Assembly: GCF_007097155.1 (NCBI RefSeq)
Contig: NZ_VJWA01000002.1
Location: 1,054,001 to 1,118,000 of the forward strand
DNA from: Glacieibacterium frigidum
GTDB lineage: Bacteria > Pseudomonadota > Alphaproteobacteria > Sphingomonadales > Sphingomonadaceae
Direction: 5' to 3'
Length of the DNA: 64,000 nt
The notes beneath the pieces were generated by a model. It ran no database searches and was not told the DNA's origin. It worked only from the letters and a program-made list of their open reading frames with translations. This document shows, in pieces, positions 17,320 through 27,600 of this stretch (within the stretch, counting starts at the first letter, position 1; each line of letters begins with the position of its first letter). Made by a program: the position numbers and the translations under genes.

Positions 17320-17934
17320 TTAGGCCGCCAGTGCCGCGATCCGCTGCCCGGCATCGGCGAGGGCCGCGGCCTTCTGCTCGGGACCGACCGCGAGGCCGTC
17401 GGCGGCGATGACCTCGATGTCGGTGATGCCGATGAAGCCGAGGGCGGCGCGCAGATAGCTCTCGCCGTGTTCGAAGGCCTCGCTCGGCTGGCCGGGGCCG
17501 TAGAAGCCGCCGCGGGCGAGTGCCAGCACGACGCGCTTGCCGCCCGCCAGGCCTTCGGGGCGGCCGTCGGGGCCGTAGCGGAAGGTCTGGCCGGCGATCA
17601 GGATGCGGTCGATCCACGCCTTGAGCTGGCTGGGCACGCCGAAATTGTAGAGCGGCACGCCGATCACCACCGTGTCGGCGGCCAGGAACTCGGCGAGCAC
17701 CGCCTGGCCGGTGGCGAGGTCGGCGGTTATCGCGGCGTCGTGGCCCGACGGACCCGCCTGCGCCGCTGCCAGATAGGCGCCGCTGAGGTGCGCCACCGGA
17801 TCGGCGGCGAGGTCGCGGTAGGTCACGGTGGTGCCGGGCGCGGCGGCGACGAGGCGCGCGACGACGTCGGCGGACAGGGTGCGGCTGACCGAATTGCCGC
17901 CGAGGATACTCGAATCGAGGTGAAGCAGTTTCAT
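17320..17934 (-). CDS. azoR: FMN-dependent NADH:quinone oxidoreductase / azoreductase
   Basis: 204 residues with a flavodoxin-like fold. [21 protein letters not shown] binds the FMN phosphate, [24 protein letters not shown] is the classic AzoR signature, and [10 protein letters not shown] is the second FMN loop. The enzyme reduces quinones and azo compounds. The start at 17934 has a strong AAGGAGA ribosome site. It is divergent from an HxlR regulator (about 80 bp), the usual layout for quinone or electrophile-inducible reductases. Confidence 0.92.
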   Translation of the reverse strand: MKLLHLDSSILGGNSVSRTLSADVVARLVAAAPGTTVTYRDLAADPVAHLSGAYLAAAQAGPSGHDAAITADLATGQAVLAEFLAADTVVIGVPLYNFGVPSQLKAWIDRILIAGQTFRYGPDGRPEGLAGGKRVVLALARGGFYGPGQPSEAFEHGESYLRAALGFIGITDIEVIAADGLAVGPEQKAAALADAGQRIAALAA

Positions 17935-17975
17935 GGCAGATCTCCTTGGGTGGTATCGCTTTGTGACCTGGGCTA

Positions 17976-17983
17976 TATGCATA
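17976..17983. promoter_or_regulatory. Possible HxlR operator in the azoR-hxlR gap
   Basis: The 80-bp divergent gap contains the perfect palindrome TATGCATA, flanked by imperfect GGTAT / ATACC repeats (17952-17986). HxlR-type proteins bind such AT-rich dyads between divergent genes. I cannot place convincing -35/-10 pairs, so this is only a candidate. Confidence 0.3.
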
Positions 17984-18014
17984 CCCGCCCACACACCGCC
18001 AAGGAGGCACATTG

Positions 18015-18407
18015 TTGAGCCCCGCGCACACCGCTGTAACCGCCGCCACCGAGATCGGCCTGCCCGGCGAATGCCGCGCGGTGAACACCGTGCTGACGCG
18101 CATCGGCGACAAATGGACCGTGCTGATCGTCATGATGCTGGCCGACGGTCCGCGCCGCTTCAACGAGCTGAAGCGCGCCATCGGCGGCATCTCGCAGCGC
18201 ATGCTGACGCTGACGCTGCGCGGGCTGGAGCGCGACGGGCTGGTGACACGGACGGTCTTCCCGACCATCCCGCCGCGGGTCGACTATGCGCTGACCGACC
18301 TCGGCCATTCGCTGCTGGTGCCCGTCCGCGCGCTCGGCGGCTGGGCGTTCGAGCATATCCCGACGATCGAGGCGGCGCGCGACGCCTTCGACAAGCGCGA
18401 CGACTAG
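18015..18407 (+). CDS. HxlR family transcriptional regulator
   Basis: 130 residues, a small winged-helix protein of the MarR-like HxlR family. [78 protein letters not shown] is almost the whole domain (quoted in part). A Cys near the N-terminus (ECRAV) could sense electrophiles or oxidants, as in YodB/HypR. The start is TTG; 18015 was preferred to TTG 18012 because AAGGAGG at 18001-18007 then has a 7-nt spacer. It presumably controls the divergent azoR. Confidence 0.9.
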   Translation: MSPAHTAVTAATEIGLPGECRAVNTVLTRIGDKWTVLIVMMLADGPRRFNELKRAIGGISQRMLTLTLRGLERDGLVTRTVFPTIPPRVDYALTDLGHSLLVPVRALGGWAFEHIPTIEAARDAFDKRDD

Positions 18408-18943
18408 GCGCGCGGGCGGTAGATCAGATACTGCAGCCCCGCACGCGTCGTCTGCGCCGAGACGAGGTCGAGCTGGACCGGCGTGTCGTGACCCTCGAGC
18501 AGGCGGCGGCCGCTCCCGGCGACGACGGGGACGAGGCAGAACTGCAGCTCGTCGAGCAGTCCGGCGACGAGCAATGACTGGATCAGGCGGATGCCGCTGA
18601 CCCCGACCGTGCCGCCGTCGCTGGTTTTCAGTCGCGCCATCTCGCCGTCGAACGGGCCCGGCAGGATCGTCGTGCCCGGCCAGCCGGCATGGGTCAGCGT
18701 CCGGGACACGACGAACTTCGGCACGGCGTTGATGAAGTCCGCGAAGGGCTGAATGTCGCTCCCCGGCCAGAACGCCGACCATTCCTCGTACATCGTGCGG
18801 CCGAGCAGCACGGCGTCCTGCCCGGCGATCGACGCGGCGATCAGCGGATCGAAATCCTCGTACAGGTTGGGCCGGACGAACAGGTTGGGTGCCTCGACGA
18901 CGCCGTCGAGCGAGATGAACAGGAAGGCCGTAAACTTCCGCAT
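18404..18943 (-). CDS. RibD-C / dihydrofolate-reductase-fold protein
   Basis: 179 residues. The N-terminus [19 protein letters not shown] and the [22 protein letters not shown] and [18 protein letters not shown] stretches are typical of the RibD C-terminal/DHFR-like family (YwjB/YyaP group), which are NADPH-dependent reductases of unknown substrate. ATG 18943 fits a GAGGGG ribosome site with 8-nt spacing; GTG 18952 overlapping the anmK stop is less likely. The stop shares a CTAG with the convergent hxlR gene. Confidence 0.85.
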   Translation of the reverse strand: MRKFTAFLFISLDGVVEAPNLFVRPNLYEDFDPLIAASIAGQDAVLLGRTMYEEWSAFWPGSDIQPFADFINAVPKFVVSRTLTHAGWPGTTILPGPFDGEMARLKTSDGGTVGVSGIRLIQSLLVAGLLDELQFCLVPVVAGSGRRLLEGHDTPVQLDLVSAQTTRAGLQYLIYRPRA

Positions 18944-18948
18944 ACGCG

Positions 18949-20031
18949 TCACCCCTCGCTGACGATGCCGCCGCTGGTCGGCTGCGGCACGCCCGTCGTT
19001 TCCGGCCAGCTCGTCGGCTTGCCGTCCAGCACCCGCACCGCCATCCAGGCGAAGGCCTGCGCCTCCAGCTCGTCGCCCTGCCAGCCGACCGCCTCGACGG
19101 GTTCGCAAGGGATCCCGGTGCGGCGTTCGAGCATCGCCATCAGCGTCGGGTTGTGCCGCCCGCCGCCGGTGACGAGCAGTCTGCGGGGCGGCGCGGGCAC
19201 ATGGTTCAGCGCCAGCGCCACCGTCGCGGCGGAGAAAGCGGTCAGCGTCGCCGCGCCGTCCGCCGCACTGAGCCCGCGCACCGCCTGGACGTTCCATGCA
19301 TCGCGGTCGAGCGACTTGGGCGGCGCGAGGTCGAACCACGGCGTGTCAAGCATGCTATCGAGGACGCTGTCGTGCACCGCGCCCGCCGCCGCCAGCGCGC
19401 CGCCCTCGTCACGGGTCGCCCCGGTCTGCTCGCGAACCCAATCGTCGATCGGGGCATTGGCCGGGCCGGTGTCGAAACTGAGCCAGGCGTCTTCACCGAA
19501 CCACGTCAGATTGCCGACGCCGCCGAGGTTGAGCACCCCCAGCGGCCGCTCGAGCCCGCCCGCCAACGCGCGGTGATAGCCCGGCGCGAGCGGCGCGCCC
19601 TGGCCACCCGCCGCGACGTCGGCCCAGCGGAAGTCGTGAACCACGCGGATGCCCGTGACCTGCGCGAGCAGTGCGCCGTCGCCGATCTGCCACGTCCAGC
19701 CACGCTCGGGCCGGTGCGCAACGGTTTGCCCGTGGAAGCCGATCACCCCGACCTCGTCGGGTGCGGTGCCCGTCGCCGCGAGCAGCGCCGCCACGGCTTC
19801 GGCATGCGCCAGCGTCAGGTCGCGCGCGATGGGATCGATGACCATGTCGGGCCCGGGCCGCTCGACCCCCAGCGCCAGCGTGCAGGCGGCGCGCAGCCGG
19901 GCGCGCATCGCCTCGTCGTAGGGGGTGAAATGGAAGCCGATGCGCACGTTCGCGCCCTCGCCGTCGGTGTCGATCAGCGCGGCGTCGATCCCGTCCATCG
20001 AGGTCCCCGACATCAGGCCGATCGCGAGCAT
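18949..20031 (-). CDS. anmK: Anhydro-N-acetylmuramic acid kinase
   Basis: 360 residues. AnmK phosphorylates and opens 1,6-anhydroMurNAc released during cell-wall recycling, giving MurNAc-6-phosphate. Hallmarks are [21 protein letters not shown] at the start, [58 protein letters not shown] and [14 protein letters not shown]. It is divergent from tyrS with 42 bp between the starts. Confidence 0.97.
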   Translation of the reverse strand: MLAIGLMSGTSMDGIDAALIDTDGEGANVRIGFHFTPYDEAMRARLRAACTLALGVERPGPDMVIDPIARDLTLAHAEAVAALLAATGTAPDEVGVIGFHGQTVAHRPERGWTWQIGDGALLAQVTGIRVVHDFRWADVAAGGQGAPLAPGYHRALAGGLERPLGVLNLGGVGNLTWFGEDAWLSFDTGPANAPIDDWVREQTGATRDEGGALAAAGAVHDSVLDSMLDTPWFDLAPPKSLDRDAWNVQAVRGLSAADGAATLTAFSAATVALALNHVPAPPRRLLVTGGGRHNPTLMAMLERRTGIPCEPVEAVGWQGDELEAQAFAWMAVRVLDGKPTSWPETTGVPQPTSGGIVSEG

Positions 20032-20073
20032 CTCTTTCTCCCCACCGGTCGGGATGCTAACCCCCGCACCGCC

Positions 20074-21279
20074 ATGACCTACACATCCGACTTCCTGCGC
20101 GTGCTAGACGAGCGCGGCTATATCCACCAGATCACCGACGCCGCCGCGCTCGACGCCGCGGCGAGCGCCGGGGTCGTGACTGCGTACGTCGGCTACGACT
20201 GCACCGCGCCCAGCCTGCACATCGGCAATCTCGTTTCGATCATGATGCTGCGCGCGCTCCAGCAGACGGGGCACCGGCCGATCGTGCTGATGGGCGGCGG
20301 CACGACCAAGGTCGGCGACCCCAGCGGCAAGGACGATGCGCGCCAGCTGCTCGACGACGCGCGGATCGAGGCCAACAAGGCGAGCATCCGCCGCATCTTC
20401 GAACGCTTCCTGAGCTTCGACGGGCCGAACGCGGCGATCATGGTCGACAACGACGACTGGCTGTCGGGGCTGGCGTACATCCCCTTCCTGCGCGACATCG
20501 GCCGGCATTTCAGCGTTAACCGGATGCTGACCTTCGACAGCGTGAAGCTGCGCCTCGACCGCGAGCAGCCGCTAAGCTTCCTCGAATTCAACTACATGAT
20601 CCTGCAGGCGTACGACTTTCTCGAGCTGTCGCGCCGCGCCGGGTGCGTGTTGCAGATGGGCGGCAGCGACCAGTGGGGGAATATCGTCAACGGCACCGAC
20701 CTGATCCGCCGCGTCGATGCCAAGCCCGCCTTCGGCCTGACGACGCCGCTGATCACCACCGCCGACGGTGCCAAGATGGGCAAGACCGCGAACGGTGCGA
20801 TCTGGCTGCACGAGGATGCGCTGCCCAATTGGGATTACTGGCAGTTCTGGCGCAACACCCACGACGCCGATGTCGGCAAGTTCCTGAAGCTGTTCACCGA
20901 CCTGCCGCTGGACGAGATCGCGCGGCTCGAGGCGCTCGAGGGGGCGGAGATCAACGCCGCGAAGGTCGCGCTCGCCAATGCCGCGACGGCACTGTGCCGG
21001 GGGGCGGAGGCTGCGGCAGCTGCGGCCGAAACGGCGGCGGCGACCTTCGCGGGCGGTGCGGGCGACGACCTGCCGGGCTTTGCGGTGGCGGGCCCGACCA
21101 ACATCCTCGACGCGCTGATCGGGCTCGGCTTCGCGGCGTCGAAGGGCGAGGCGCGACGGCTGGTGGCGGGCGGCGGCGCCCGCATCGACGGCGAGGCGGT
21201 GGGCGAGGACGCGCAGGCGGGCCCGGGCGCGCGCATCTCGGCGGGCAAGAAGCGCCACGGGGTGCTGACGCAGGCGTGA
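20074..21279 (+). CDS. tyrS: Tyrosyl-tRNA synthetase
   Basis: 401 residues. [16 protein letters not shown] contains the HIGH-type motif, [14 protein letters not shown] is the tyrosine site, and the KMSKS-equivalent reads [10 protein letters not shown], typical of the TyrRS group with KMGKS-like loops. The C-terminal S4-like RNA-binding domain includes [25 protein letters not shown] 20074 was chosen where the family N-terminus [19 protein letters not shown] begins. It is coupled to the next gene by GTGA. Confidence 0.97.
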   Translation: MTYTSDFLRVLDERGYIHQITDAAALDAAASAGVVTAYVGYDCTAPSLHIGNLVSIMMLRALQQTGHRPIVLMGGGTTKVGDPSGKDDARQLLDDARIEANKASIRRIFERFLSFDGPNAAIMVDNDDWLSGLAYIPFLRDIGRHFSVNRMLTFDSVKLRLDREQPLSFLEFNYMILQAYDFLELSRRAGCVLQMGGSDQWGNIVNGTDLIRRVDAKPAFGLTTPLITTADGAKMGKTANGAIWLHEDALPNWDYWQFWRNTHDADVGKFLKLFTDLPLDEIARLEALEGAEINAAKVALANAATALCRGAEAAAAAAETAAATFAGGAGDDLPGFAVAGPTNILDALIGLGFAASKGEARRLVAGGGARIDGEAVGEDAQAGPGARISAGKKRHGVLTQA

Positions 21280-21770
21280 CGCTCAAAGCCTCGTTCGGCG
21301 CGGTGACCGACGCGCGCACACAGGTGTTGATCCTCGGCAGCCTGCCCGGCGAGCGCAGCCTCGCGGCTCGCGAGTATTACGCGCACCCGCAGAACCGCTT
21401 CTGGGAGCTTGTCGGCGCGGTCATCGACCGCGACCTGCGCGCGCTCGCCTATGCCGAGCGACTGGCGGCGCTCGGCGCGGCGGGCATCGGCCTGTGGGAC
21501 ACGGTCGCGACGGCGCGGCGCACGGGCAGCCTCGACAGCGCGATCCGCGATGCGGCCGCCAACGACCTCGCCAGCCTCGTCGCAACGCTGCCCGCCCTGC
21601 GCGCGGTGGCGTTCAACGGCGCAACCGCGGCGCGCATCGGCCGCGCGCAACTGCCCCCGGCACCCCCATTCGCGCTGGTCGACCTGCCGTCGAGCAGTCC
21701 CGCCCATGCCCGCATGTCGTTCGACGCCAAGCGCGACCGCTGGCGCGTGCTGGCAGGCTTACTCGGCTAG
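21276..21770 (+). CDS. DNA glycosylase of the uracil/hypoxanthine-DNA glycosylase superfamily
   Basis: 164 residues. Segments are [28 protein letters not shown] (the water-activating GxxPG region), [21 protein letters not shown] and LPSSSPAHA, the end motif of DNA-deoxyinosine glycosylases (mismatch-specific UDG-like). It likely removes deaminated bases. The GTG start overlaps the tyrS stop. The last 12 bp overlap the convergent Sel1 gene. Confidence 0.88.
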   Translation: MTLKASFGAVTDARTQVLILGSLPGERSLAAREYYAHPQNRFWELVGAVIDRDLRALAYAERLAALGAAGIGLWDTVATARRTGSLDSAIRDAAANDLASLVATLPALRAVAFNGATAARIGRAQLPPAPPFALVDLPSSSPAHARMSFDAKRDRWRVLAGLLG

Positions 21771-22259
21771 GGTCGCCCAGGGCCGCCACGCCAGCCGCTT
21801 GCGGTCGAGCCGCGCCAGCGTCGCCGCGTCCATCCTCGCCGCGAGGCTGGTCGCGAGCGCGCCCGCACGCTTTGCGGTCGGCGTATCGCCGTGCGTCGCC
21901 GCAAGCCGCGCCCAGACCCATGCGCGTTCGGCGTCGCGGCCGACCCCGCGCCCCTCCGCAAACGCTTCGGCCAATGCGAACTGCGCCGGCGGATAGCCGC
22001 GGTTGGCGGCGCGCAGCCACCAGGTCGCGGCGGTCGCGGCGTCGCGCGGCACGCCCTGGCCGCGCGCGTGCATCACCCCCAGCATCGTCTCGGCAATCGC
22101 CGAGCCCTCGCCCGCGAGGCGGCGGAAGTCATGCCGCGCGCGGGCATAGTCCTGCGCCCGGTGCGCCGCGAGCCCGTCGTTCAGCGTCGCCATCGCCCAG
22201 TCGGGGGCAGCGGCGGCAACGGGCGAGGCGATCAACAGCAGGAGGAGGACGCGCAGCAT
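21759..22259 (-). CDS. Sel1-repeat exported protein
   Basis: 166 residues. A signal peptide (MLRVLLLLLIASPVAAAAP) is followed by TPR/Sel1-like helical repeats: YARARHDFRRLAGEGSAIAETMLGVMHARGQGVPRD, then ATWWLRAANRGYPPAQFALAEAFAEGRGVGRD. Such repeats mediate protein-protein contacts, here probably in the periplasm. The specific role is unknown. It lies 20 bp downstream of recG on the same strand and could be its operon partner. Confidence 0.82.
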   Translation of the reverse strand: MLRVLLLLLIASPVAAAAPDWAMATLNDGLAAHRAQDYARARHDFRRLAGEGSAIAETMLGVMHARGQGVPRDAATAATWWLRAANRGYPPAQFALAEAFAEGRGVGRDAERAWVWARLAATHGDTPTAKRAGALATSLAARMDAATLARLDRKRLAWRPWATLAE

Positions 22260-22279
22260 TCGTCGCGCGGCCTAGACCC

Positions 22280-24343
22280 TCAACCCGACCGCAACAACCC
22301 CACCGCCGCATCGCGCTCGAACAGATACAGCAGGTGGCGCGCCGCCTGCCCCCGCGGACTGTCGAGCCCGCCGTCTCGGTCGAGCAGCAGCCGCGCATCG
22401 TCGCGCGCGACGGCGAGGAACTTCGTCATGCGGTCGGGGTCCGCGAGCTGGAAAACCGGCTCGCCCGACTGGCGGGTGCCGAGAATCTCGCCAGCGCCGC
22501 GCAGTTTCAGGTCGGCCTCGGCGATGCGGAAGCCGTCGTTGGTTTCGCGCATCAATTTGAGGCGCGCCGTCGCGGTTTCGGTCAGGTCCATCCCCCGCAG
22601 CAACAGGCAGACCGACTTCGCCGCCCCACGCCCCACGCGGCCGCGCAGCTGGTGGAGCTGCGCGAGGCCGAAGCGCTCGGCGGCCTCGATGATCATCAGC
22701 GCCGCCGCGGGCACGTCGACCCCGACCTCGATCACCGTCGTCGCGACGAGGATCGGCAGCGAACCACCCGCGAACGCCGCCATCACTGCGTCCTTTTCGG
22801 CAGGCTTCATGCGCCCGTGGACGAGCCCGACCTGCGCGTCGCCGAAGCGCCCGCGCAGGAACGCGGCGCGGGTCTCGGCCGCCGCCTCGTCGCCGTACTC
22901 GTTGCCCTCGACCAGCGGGCAGACCCAGTACGCCTGGCCGCCGCCGGCGACATGGCGCGCCAGGCCGTCGACGACCTCCCCCATGCGCTCGAGCGCGATC
23001 ACCCGCGTCTCGACAAGCGTCCGCCCCGGCGGCAGCGCGTCGATCGCCGACACGTCCATCTCGCCGTACGCGGTCAGCGCCAGGGTGCGCGGGATCGGCG
23101 TCGCGGTCATCGCGAGCAGGTGCGGCGTGGCTCGCGCCTTGGCGCTGAGCTGCAGCCGCTGATTGACGCCGAAGCGGTGCTGCTCGTCGATCACCACGAG
23201 GCCCAGGTCGTGATAGGTCACGCTGTCCTGGAAAATCGCGTGGGTGCCGATCAAAATGTCGATTTCGCCCGCCGCGAGTTTAGCCAAATAGGTTTCACGT
23301 GAAACACCCTTGTCGCGCCCGGTCAGCACCGCGACGCGCACGCCGGTCGGTTCGAGCAGCTTGGCAAGCGTCGCGTGATGCTGGCGCGCGAGGATCTCGG
23401 TCGGTGCGAGCAGCGCCCCCTGCGCGCCGCTCTCGACCGCGGTCAGCAGCGCGAGCGCGGCGACGAGCGTCTTGCCCGACCCGACGTCGCCCTGCAGCAG
23501 CCGCAGCATCGGCGACGCCTGCGCGAGGTCGCCTGCGATCTCGGCACCGACGCGGCGCTGCGCATCGGTCAGCGGCCAGGGCAGCGCCGCCAGCAGCCTG
23601 CCCGTCAGCTCCCCCGTCCCCGCCAGCGCCCGCCCGCGCCGCCGCCGCGTATCGGCGCGCACGAGCAGCAGCGCGAGCTGGTTCGCCAGCAGCTCGTCGT
23701 ACGCCAGCCGGTCGCGCGCCGGGCCGTCGAGCGCGTGCGCCGCGGCGACGCTCTCGCGCCAGCCGCGCCAGCCGTGGCGCGCCAGCACGCTCGGCTCGAT
23801 CCATTCGGCGAGGTCGGGGGCACGCGACACCGCGCCTGCGGCGAGGCCCCCCATGCGCTTGTTGGTGACCCCCTCGGTCAGCCCGTAGACGGGCTCGCGC
23901 GTCGGGATCGACCCGGCATCGGCGGGCACGACGACGAAATCGGGGTGCGCGATCTGCAGCATGTCGCCGAAGCGTTCGAGCCGGCCCGACACGACACGGG
24001 GCTGGCCAAGCGGCAGCAGCTTCTGCGCATACGCGCCGCCGCCGCCGAAATAGGCGAGGCTGATCCACGTACCCTGACCGTCGCGGCACTGCACCTTGAA
24101 CGGCCGCCGCAGTGCGCCGGGCTCGTACGTCATCGGCGTGATCTCGACCGTCACCGTCCGGTCGACGTACGCGGCGTCGAGGGCGGCCAGCCGCACCCGG
24201 TCGATCGCCATCACCGGCAGGTGCCAGATCAGGTCGACGACGCGCGTCAGTTTGAGCCGTCCGAGCTGGCGCGCCAGTGTCGCACCCACCCCCTTCACGG
24301 CGATGAGCTCGACGAACAGCGGGTTGAGGAGTTCAGGCCGCAT
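22280..24343 (-). CDS. recG: ATP-dependent DNA helicase RecG
   Basis: 687 residues. The N-terminal wedge/OB domain (MRPELLNPLFVELIAVKGVG onward) is followed by Walker A LLQGDVGSGKTLVAALALL, the DEQH box VVIDEQHRFGV, AMTATPIPRTLALT, and the C-terminal helicase lobe with ATTVIEVGVDVP and QLRGRVGRGAAKS. RecG regresses stalled forks and processes branched DNA. The family start MRPELLNP was chosen (24343); an ATG four codons upstream (24355) exists. No clear ribosome site is seen for either. It is divergent from sdhE. Confidence 0.97.
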   Translation of the reverse strand: MRPELLNPLFVELIAVKGVGATLARQLGRLKLTRVVDLIWHLPVMAIDRVRLAALDAAYVDRTVTVEITPMTYEPGALRRPFKVQCRDGQGTWISLAYFGGGGAYAQKLLPLGQPRVVSGRLERFGDMLQIAHPDFVVVPADAGSIPTREPVYGLTEGVTNKRMGGLAAGAVSRAPDLAEWIEPSVLARHGWRGWRESVAAAHALDGPARDRLAYDELLANQLALLLVRADTRRRRGRALAGTGELTGRLLAALPWPLTDAQRRVGAEIAGDLAQASPMLRLLQGDVGSGKTLVAALALLTAVESGAQGALLAPTEILARQHHATLAKLLEPTGVRVAVLTGRDKGVSRETYLAKLAAGEIDILIGTHAIFQDSVTYHDLGLVVIDEQHRFGVNQRLQLSAKARATPHLLAMTATPIPRTLALTAYGEMDVSAIDALPPGRTLVETRVIALERMGEVVDGLARHVAGGGQAYWVCPLVEGNEYGDEAAAETRAAFLRGRFGDAQVGLVHGRMKPAEKDAVMAAFAGGSLPILVATTVIEVGVDVPAAALMIIEAAERFGLAQLHQLRGRVGRGAAKSVCLLLRGMDLTETATARLKLMRETNDGFRIAEADLKLRGAGEILGTRQSGEPVFQLADPDRMTKFLAVARDDARLLLDRDGGLDSPRGQAARHLLYLFERDAAVGLLRSG

Positions 24344-24419
24344 GACTACACACATGGCCTAGCACGACCCCCGCGCGCCCGGATACGGGTCGGCGCGGGT
24401 ATCGGCGTTTGGAGTGACG

Positions 24420-24689
24420 ATGACCGACGACCTGCGCCGCCGCCGCATCAAGTTCCGCGCGTGGCATCGCGGTACGCGGGAGGCCGACCTGATGATCGGC
24501 GGGTTCGCCAACCGGCACCTCGACAGCTGCGACGAAGGGGGCGTCGCATGGTTCGAAGCGATGCTCGAGGAGAACGAGGTCGACGTCATGGCGTGGGCGC
24601 TGGGCACCCGCGACGCGCCGGCGCGTTTCCACGGCCCGCTCCTCGATGCGCTGCGCCGCCTCGACTATGTTGCAAAGGTTTCGCGTTGA
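24420..24689 (+). CDS. sdhE: FAD assembly factor SdhE
   Basis: 89 residues. The RRRRIKFRAWHRGTREADLMIGGF segment holds the RGxxE motif of SdhE/SDH5, which promotes covalent flavinylation of succinate dehydrogenase. ATG 24420 follows GGAG (24411-24414). It sits between recG (divergent) and mfd (same strand, overlapping), the classic alphaproteobacterial recG-sdhE-mfd neighbourhood. Confidence 0.95.
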   Translation: MTDDLRRRRIKFRAWHRGTREADLMIGGFANRHLDSCDEGGVAWFEAMLEENEVDVMAWALGTRDAPARFHGPLLDALRRLDYVAKVSR

Positions 24690-27600
24690 AGTTCGCCCAT
24701 TGATCGATCCCCGTCATGTCGTCGAGGCGCGTCGCTCGCTCACTTTGAGCAGCGCGCCGCAGGGGTATCTGCCGTGGCTGATGGCCGACCTCGCGCGTGC
24801 CGCGAAGGGCCGCGCGGTGTTCGTCGCGGCCGACGATGCGAGCGCGCGGGCGCTGCTCGACGCGGTGACCTTCTTCGCGCCCGAGCTCGAGACGATCTAT
24901 CTGCCGGCGTGGGACTGCCTGCCCTACGACCGCGCTTCGCCCTCGCTGCGGGTCGCCAGCGACCGGCTCGCGGCGCTCGCGGCGCTGGTCCACCCGTCGG
25001 CCAAGGCGCAGCTGCTCGTCACCACGGTCAACGCGATGCTGCAGCGGACGCTGACCCCGGCGCGCATCCGTGACACCACCGCGATCATCAAGCCGGGCGC
25101 GCGCTTCGACCGCGACAAGCTCAGCGCGCTGCTCCAGGCCAACGGCTATGTCCGCACCGATACCGTGGCGGACGCGGGCGAATATGCGATCCGCGGCGGG
25201 CTGCTCGACCTGTATCCGGCGGGTGCCGCCGACGCGCTGCGCCTCGACTTCTTCGGCGACGAGATCGAGACGCTGCGCCGCTTCGACCCCGCGACGCAGC
25301 GCAGCACCGCGCAGTCGGAAGGCTTCACTTTGCTGCCGGTCAGCGAGGTGCTGCTGACCGAGGACAGCATCCGGTCGTTCCGCAAGAACTACCTCGATGC
25401 GTTCGGGGCCACCGCGACGGGCGACCCGCTGTACGAGGCGATCAGCGACGGCCGGCGGCTGGCGGGGATGGAGCATTGGCTGCCGCTGTTCGAGCCCGAA
25501 CTCGCGACGGTGTTCGACTATCTCGGGCCCGACGCGCTGATCGTTCGCGAGAGCGGTGCGACCAAGGCCGCCGGTCAGCGCTTCGAGGCGGTCGCCGACT
25601 ATTACGACAACCGCAAGGCGGCGATGACCGGCAAGTCGGGCAGCTACCGCCCGCTGCCGACGACCGCGCTGTACCTCGACGAGGCCGAGTGGACGCGCGA
25701 CCTCGCCGCTGCCCACGCGCACATCACCGCGCCGTTCGACGTGCCGGAGGGAACGCGCGACACGATCGAGTGCGGCGGCACCGGTCCGCGCGACTTCGCG
25801 CCCGAGCGCACCGCGGGTACCAACGTCTACGAGGCGGTGCAGGCGCACGTCGACGCACTCAAGAAGGCCAAGACCCGCGTCGTCCTCGCGAGCTATTCGA
25901 ACGGCGCGCGCGAGCGGCTGCGCGGCCTGCTCGACGATCACGGCGTCAAGAAGCTGGCACTCGCCGACTCGTGGCAGGAGGCGCTGGGCACCGCCGCCAA
26001 GGGCAATGTCGCGCTCACCGTCGTGCCCTTGGATCACGGCTTCACGCTGAGCGACCTCGCGGTGCTGACCGAGCAGGACATGCTGGGCGACCGCCTCGTC
26101 CGCCGCCGCAAGTCCGCCAAGAAGGCCGACGCCTTCCTCGCCGAGCTCGCGATGCTGACGCCGGGCGACTTGCTCGTCCACGCCGACCACGGCATCGGGC
26201 GCTACGAGGGGCTGGTCGCGGTCGACATCGGCAAGGCGCCGCACGACTGCGTGATGCTCTATTACGAGGGCGGCTCGAAGCTCTACGTGCCGGTCGAGAA
26301 CATCGACGTGCTGAGCCGCTACGGCAGCGAGAGCGAGGGTGTCGGGCTCGACCGCTTGGGCGGCGTCGCCTGGGCGGCGCGCAAGGCCAAGATGAAGTCG
26401 CGCATCCGCGAGATCGCGGGCGAGCTGATGGCAACGGCTGCCGCAAGGGCGCTGCGGCAGGCCGAGGTCGCGATCCCAGACGGCCATGCCTATGCCGAAT
26501 TCGCTGACCGCTTTCCGTACTCGGAGACCGAGGACCAGCAGCGCGCGATCGACGACGTGCTGGCGGACCTTGCCAGCGGCACGCCGATGGACCGGCTGGT
26601 CTGCGGCGACGTCGGCTTCGGCAAGACCGAGGTCGCGCTGCGCGCCGCCTTCGCCGCCGCGCTGCAGGGCATGCAGGTCGCCGTCGTCTGCCCGACGACG
26701 CTGCTCGCGCGCCAGCATTACGCGGGCTTCCGCGAGCGCTTCAACGGGCTGCCGGTGCAGGTCCGCCACATCTCGCGCCTCGTCACCGCCGCCGACGCGA
26801 AGAGCGCGCGCGACGGGCTGGCGGACGGTACGGTCGATATCGTCGTGGGCACCCACGCACTGCTGGCCAAGTCGATCGAGTTCAAGCGACTGGGGCTGGT
26901 CATCGTCGACGAGGAGCAGCGCTTCGGCGTCGTCCACAAGGAAAAGCTGAAGAATCTCAAGGCCGACGTCCACGTCCTGACGCTGACCGCCACCCCGATC
27001 CCGCGGACGCTTCAGATGGCGCTGACCGGCCTGCGCGAGCTGTCGATCATCGCTACGCCGCCGGTCGACCGGCTCGCGGTGCGCACCTACGTCATGCCGT
27101 GGGACCCCGTCGTCATCCGCGAGGCGCTGCTGCGCGAGCATTACCGTGGCGGGCAGAGCTTCTTCGTCACCCCCAAGATCGCCGACCTGGCCGATATCGA
27201 GGCGTTCCTGCGCGACCAGGTGCCCGAGGTGAAGGCGGTCACCGCGCACGGCCAGATGGCGCCGAGCGAGGTCGAGGAGCGGATGAGCGCCTTCTACGAC
27301 CGCAAGTACGACGTGCTGCTGTCGACGACGATCATCGAGTCCGGGCTCGATATCCCGTCCGCGAACACGCTGATCGTCAACCGCGCCGACCGCTTCGGCC
27401 TCGCGCAGCTGTACCAGATCCGCGGCCGCGTCGGGCGCGCCAAGATCCGGGCGTATGCCTACATGACGACGCCCGCCGACATGCAGATCACCGAAACTGC
27501 CGAGAAGCGCCTGCACGTGCTGTCGACGCTCGACTCGCTCGGTGCCGGCTTCCAGCTGGCGAGCCACGACCTCGACATTCGCGGCGCGGGCAACCTGCTC

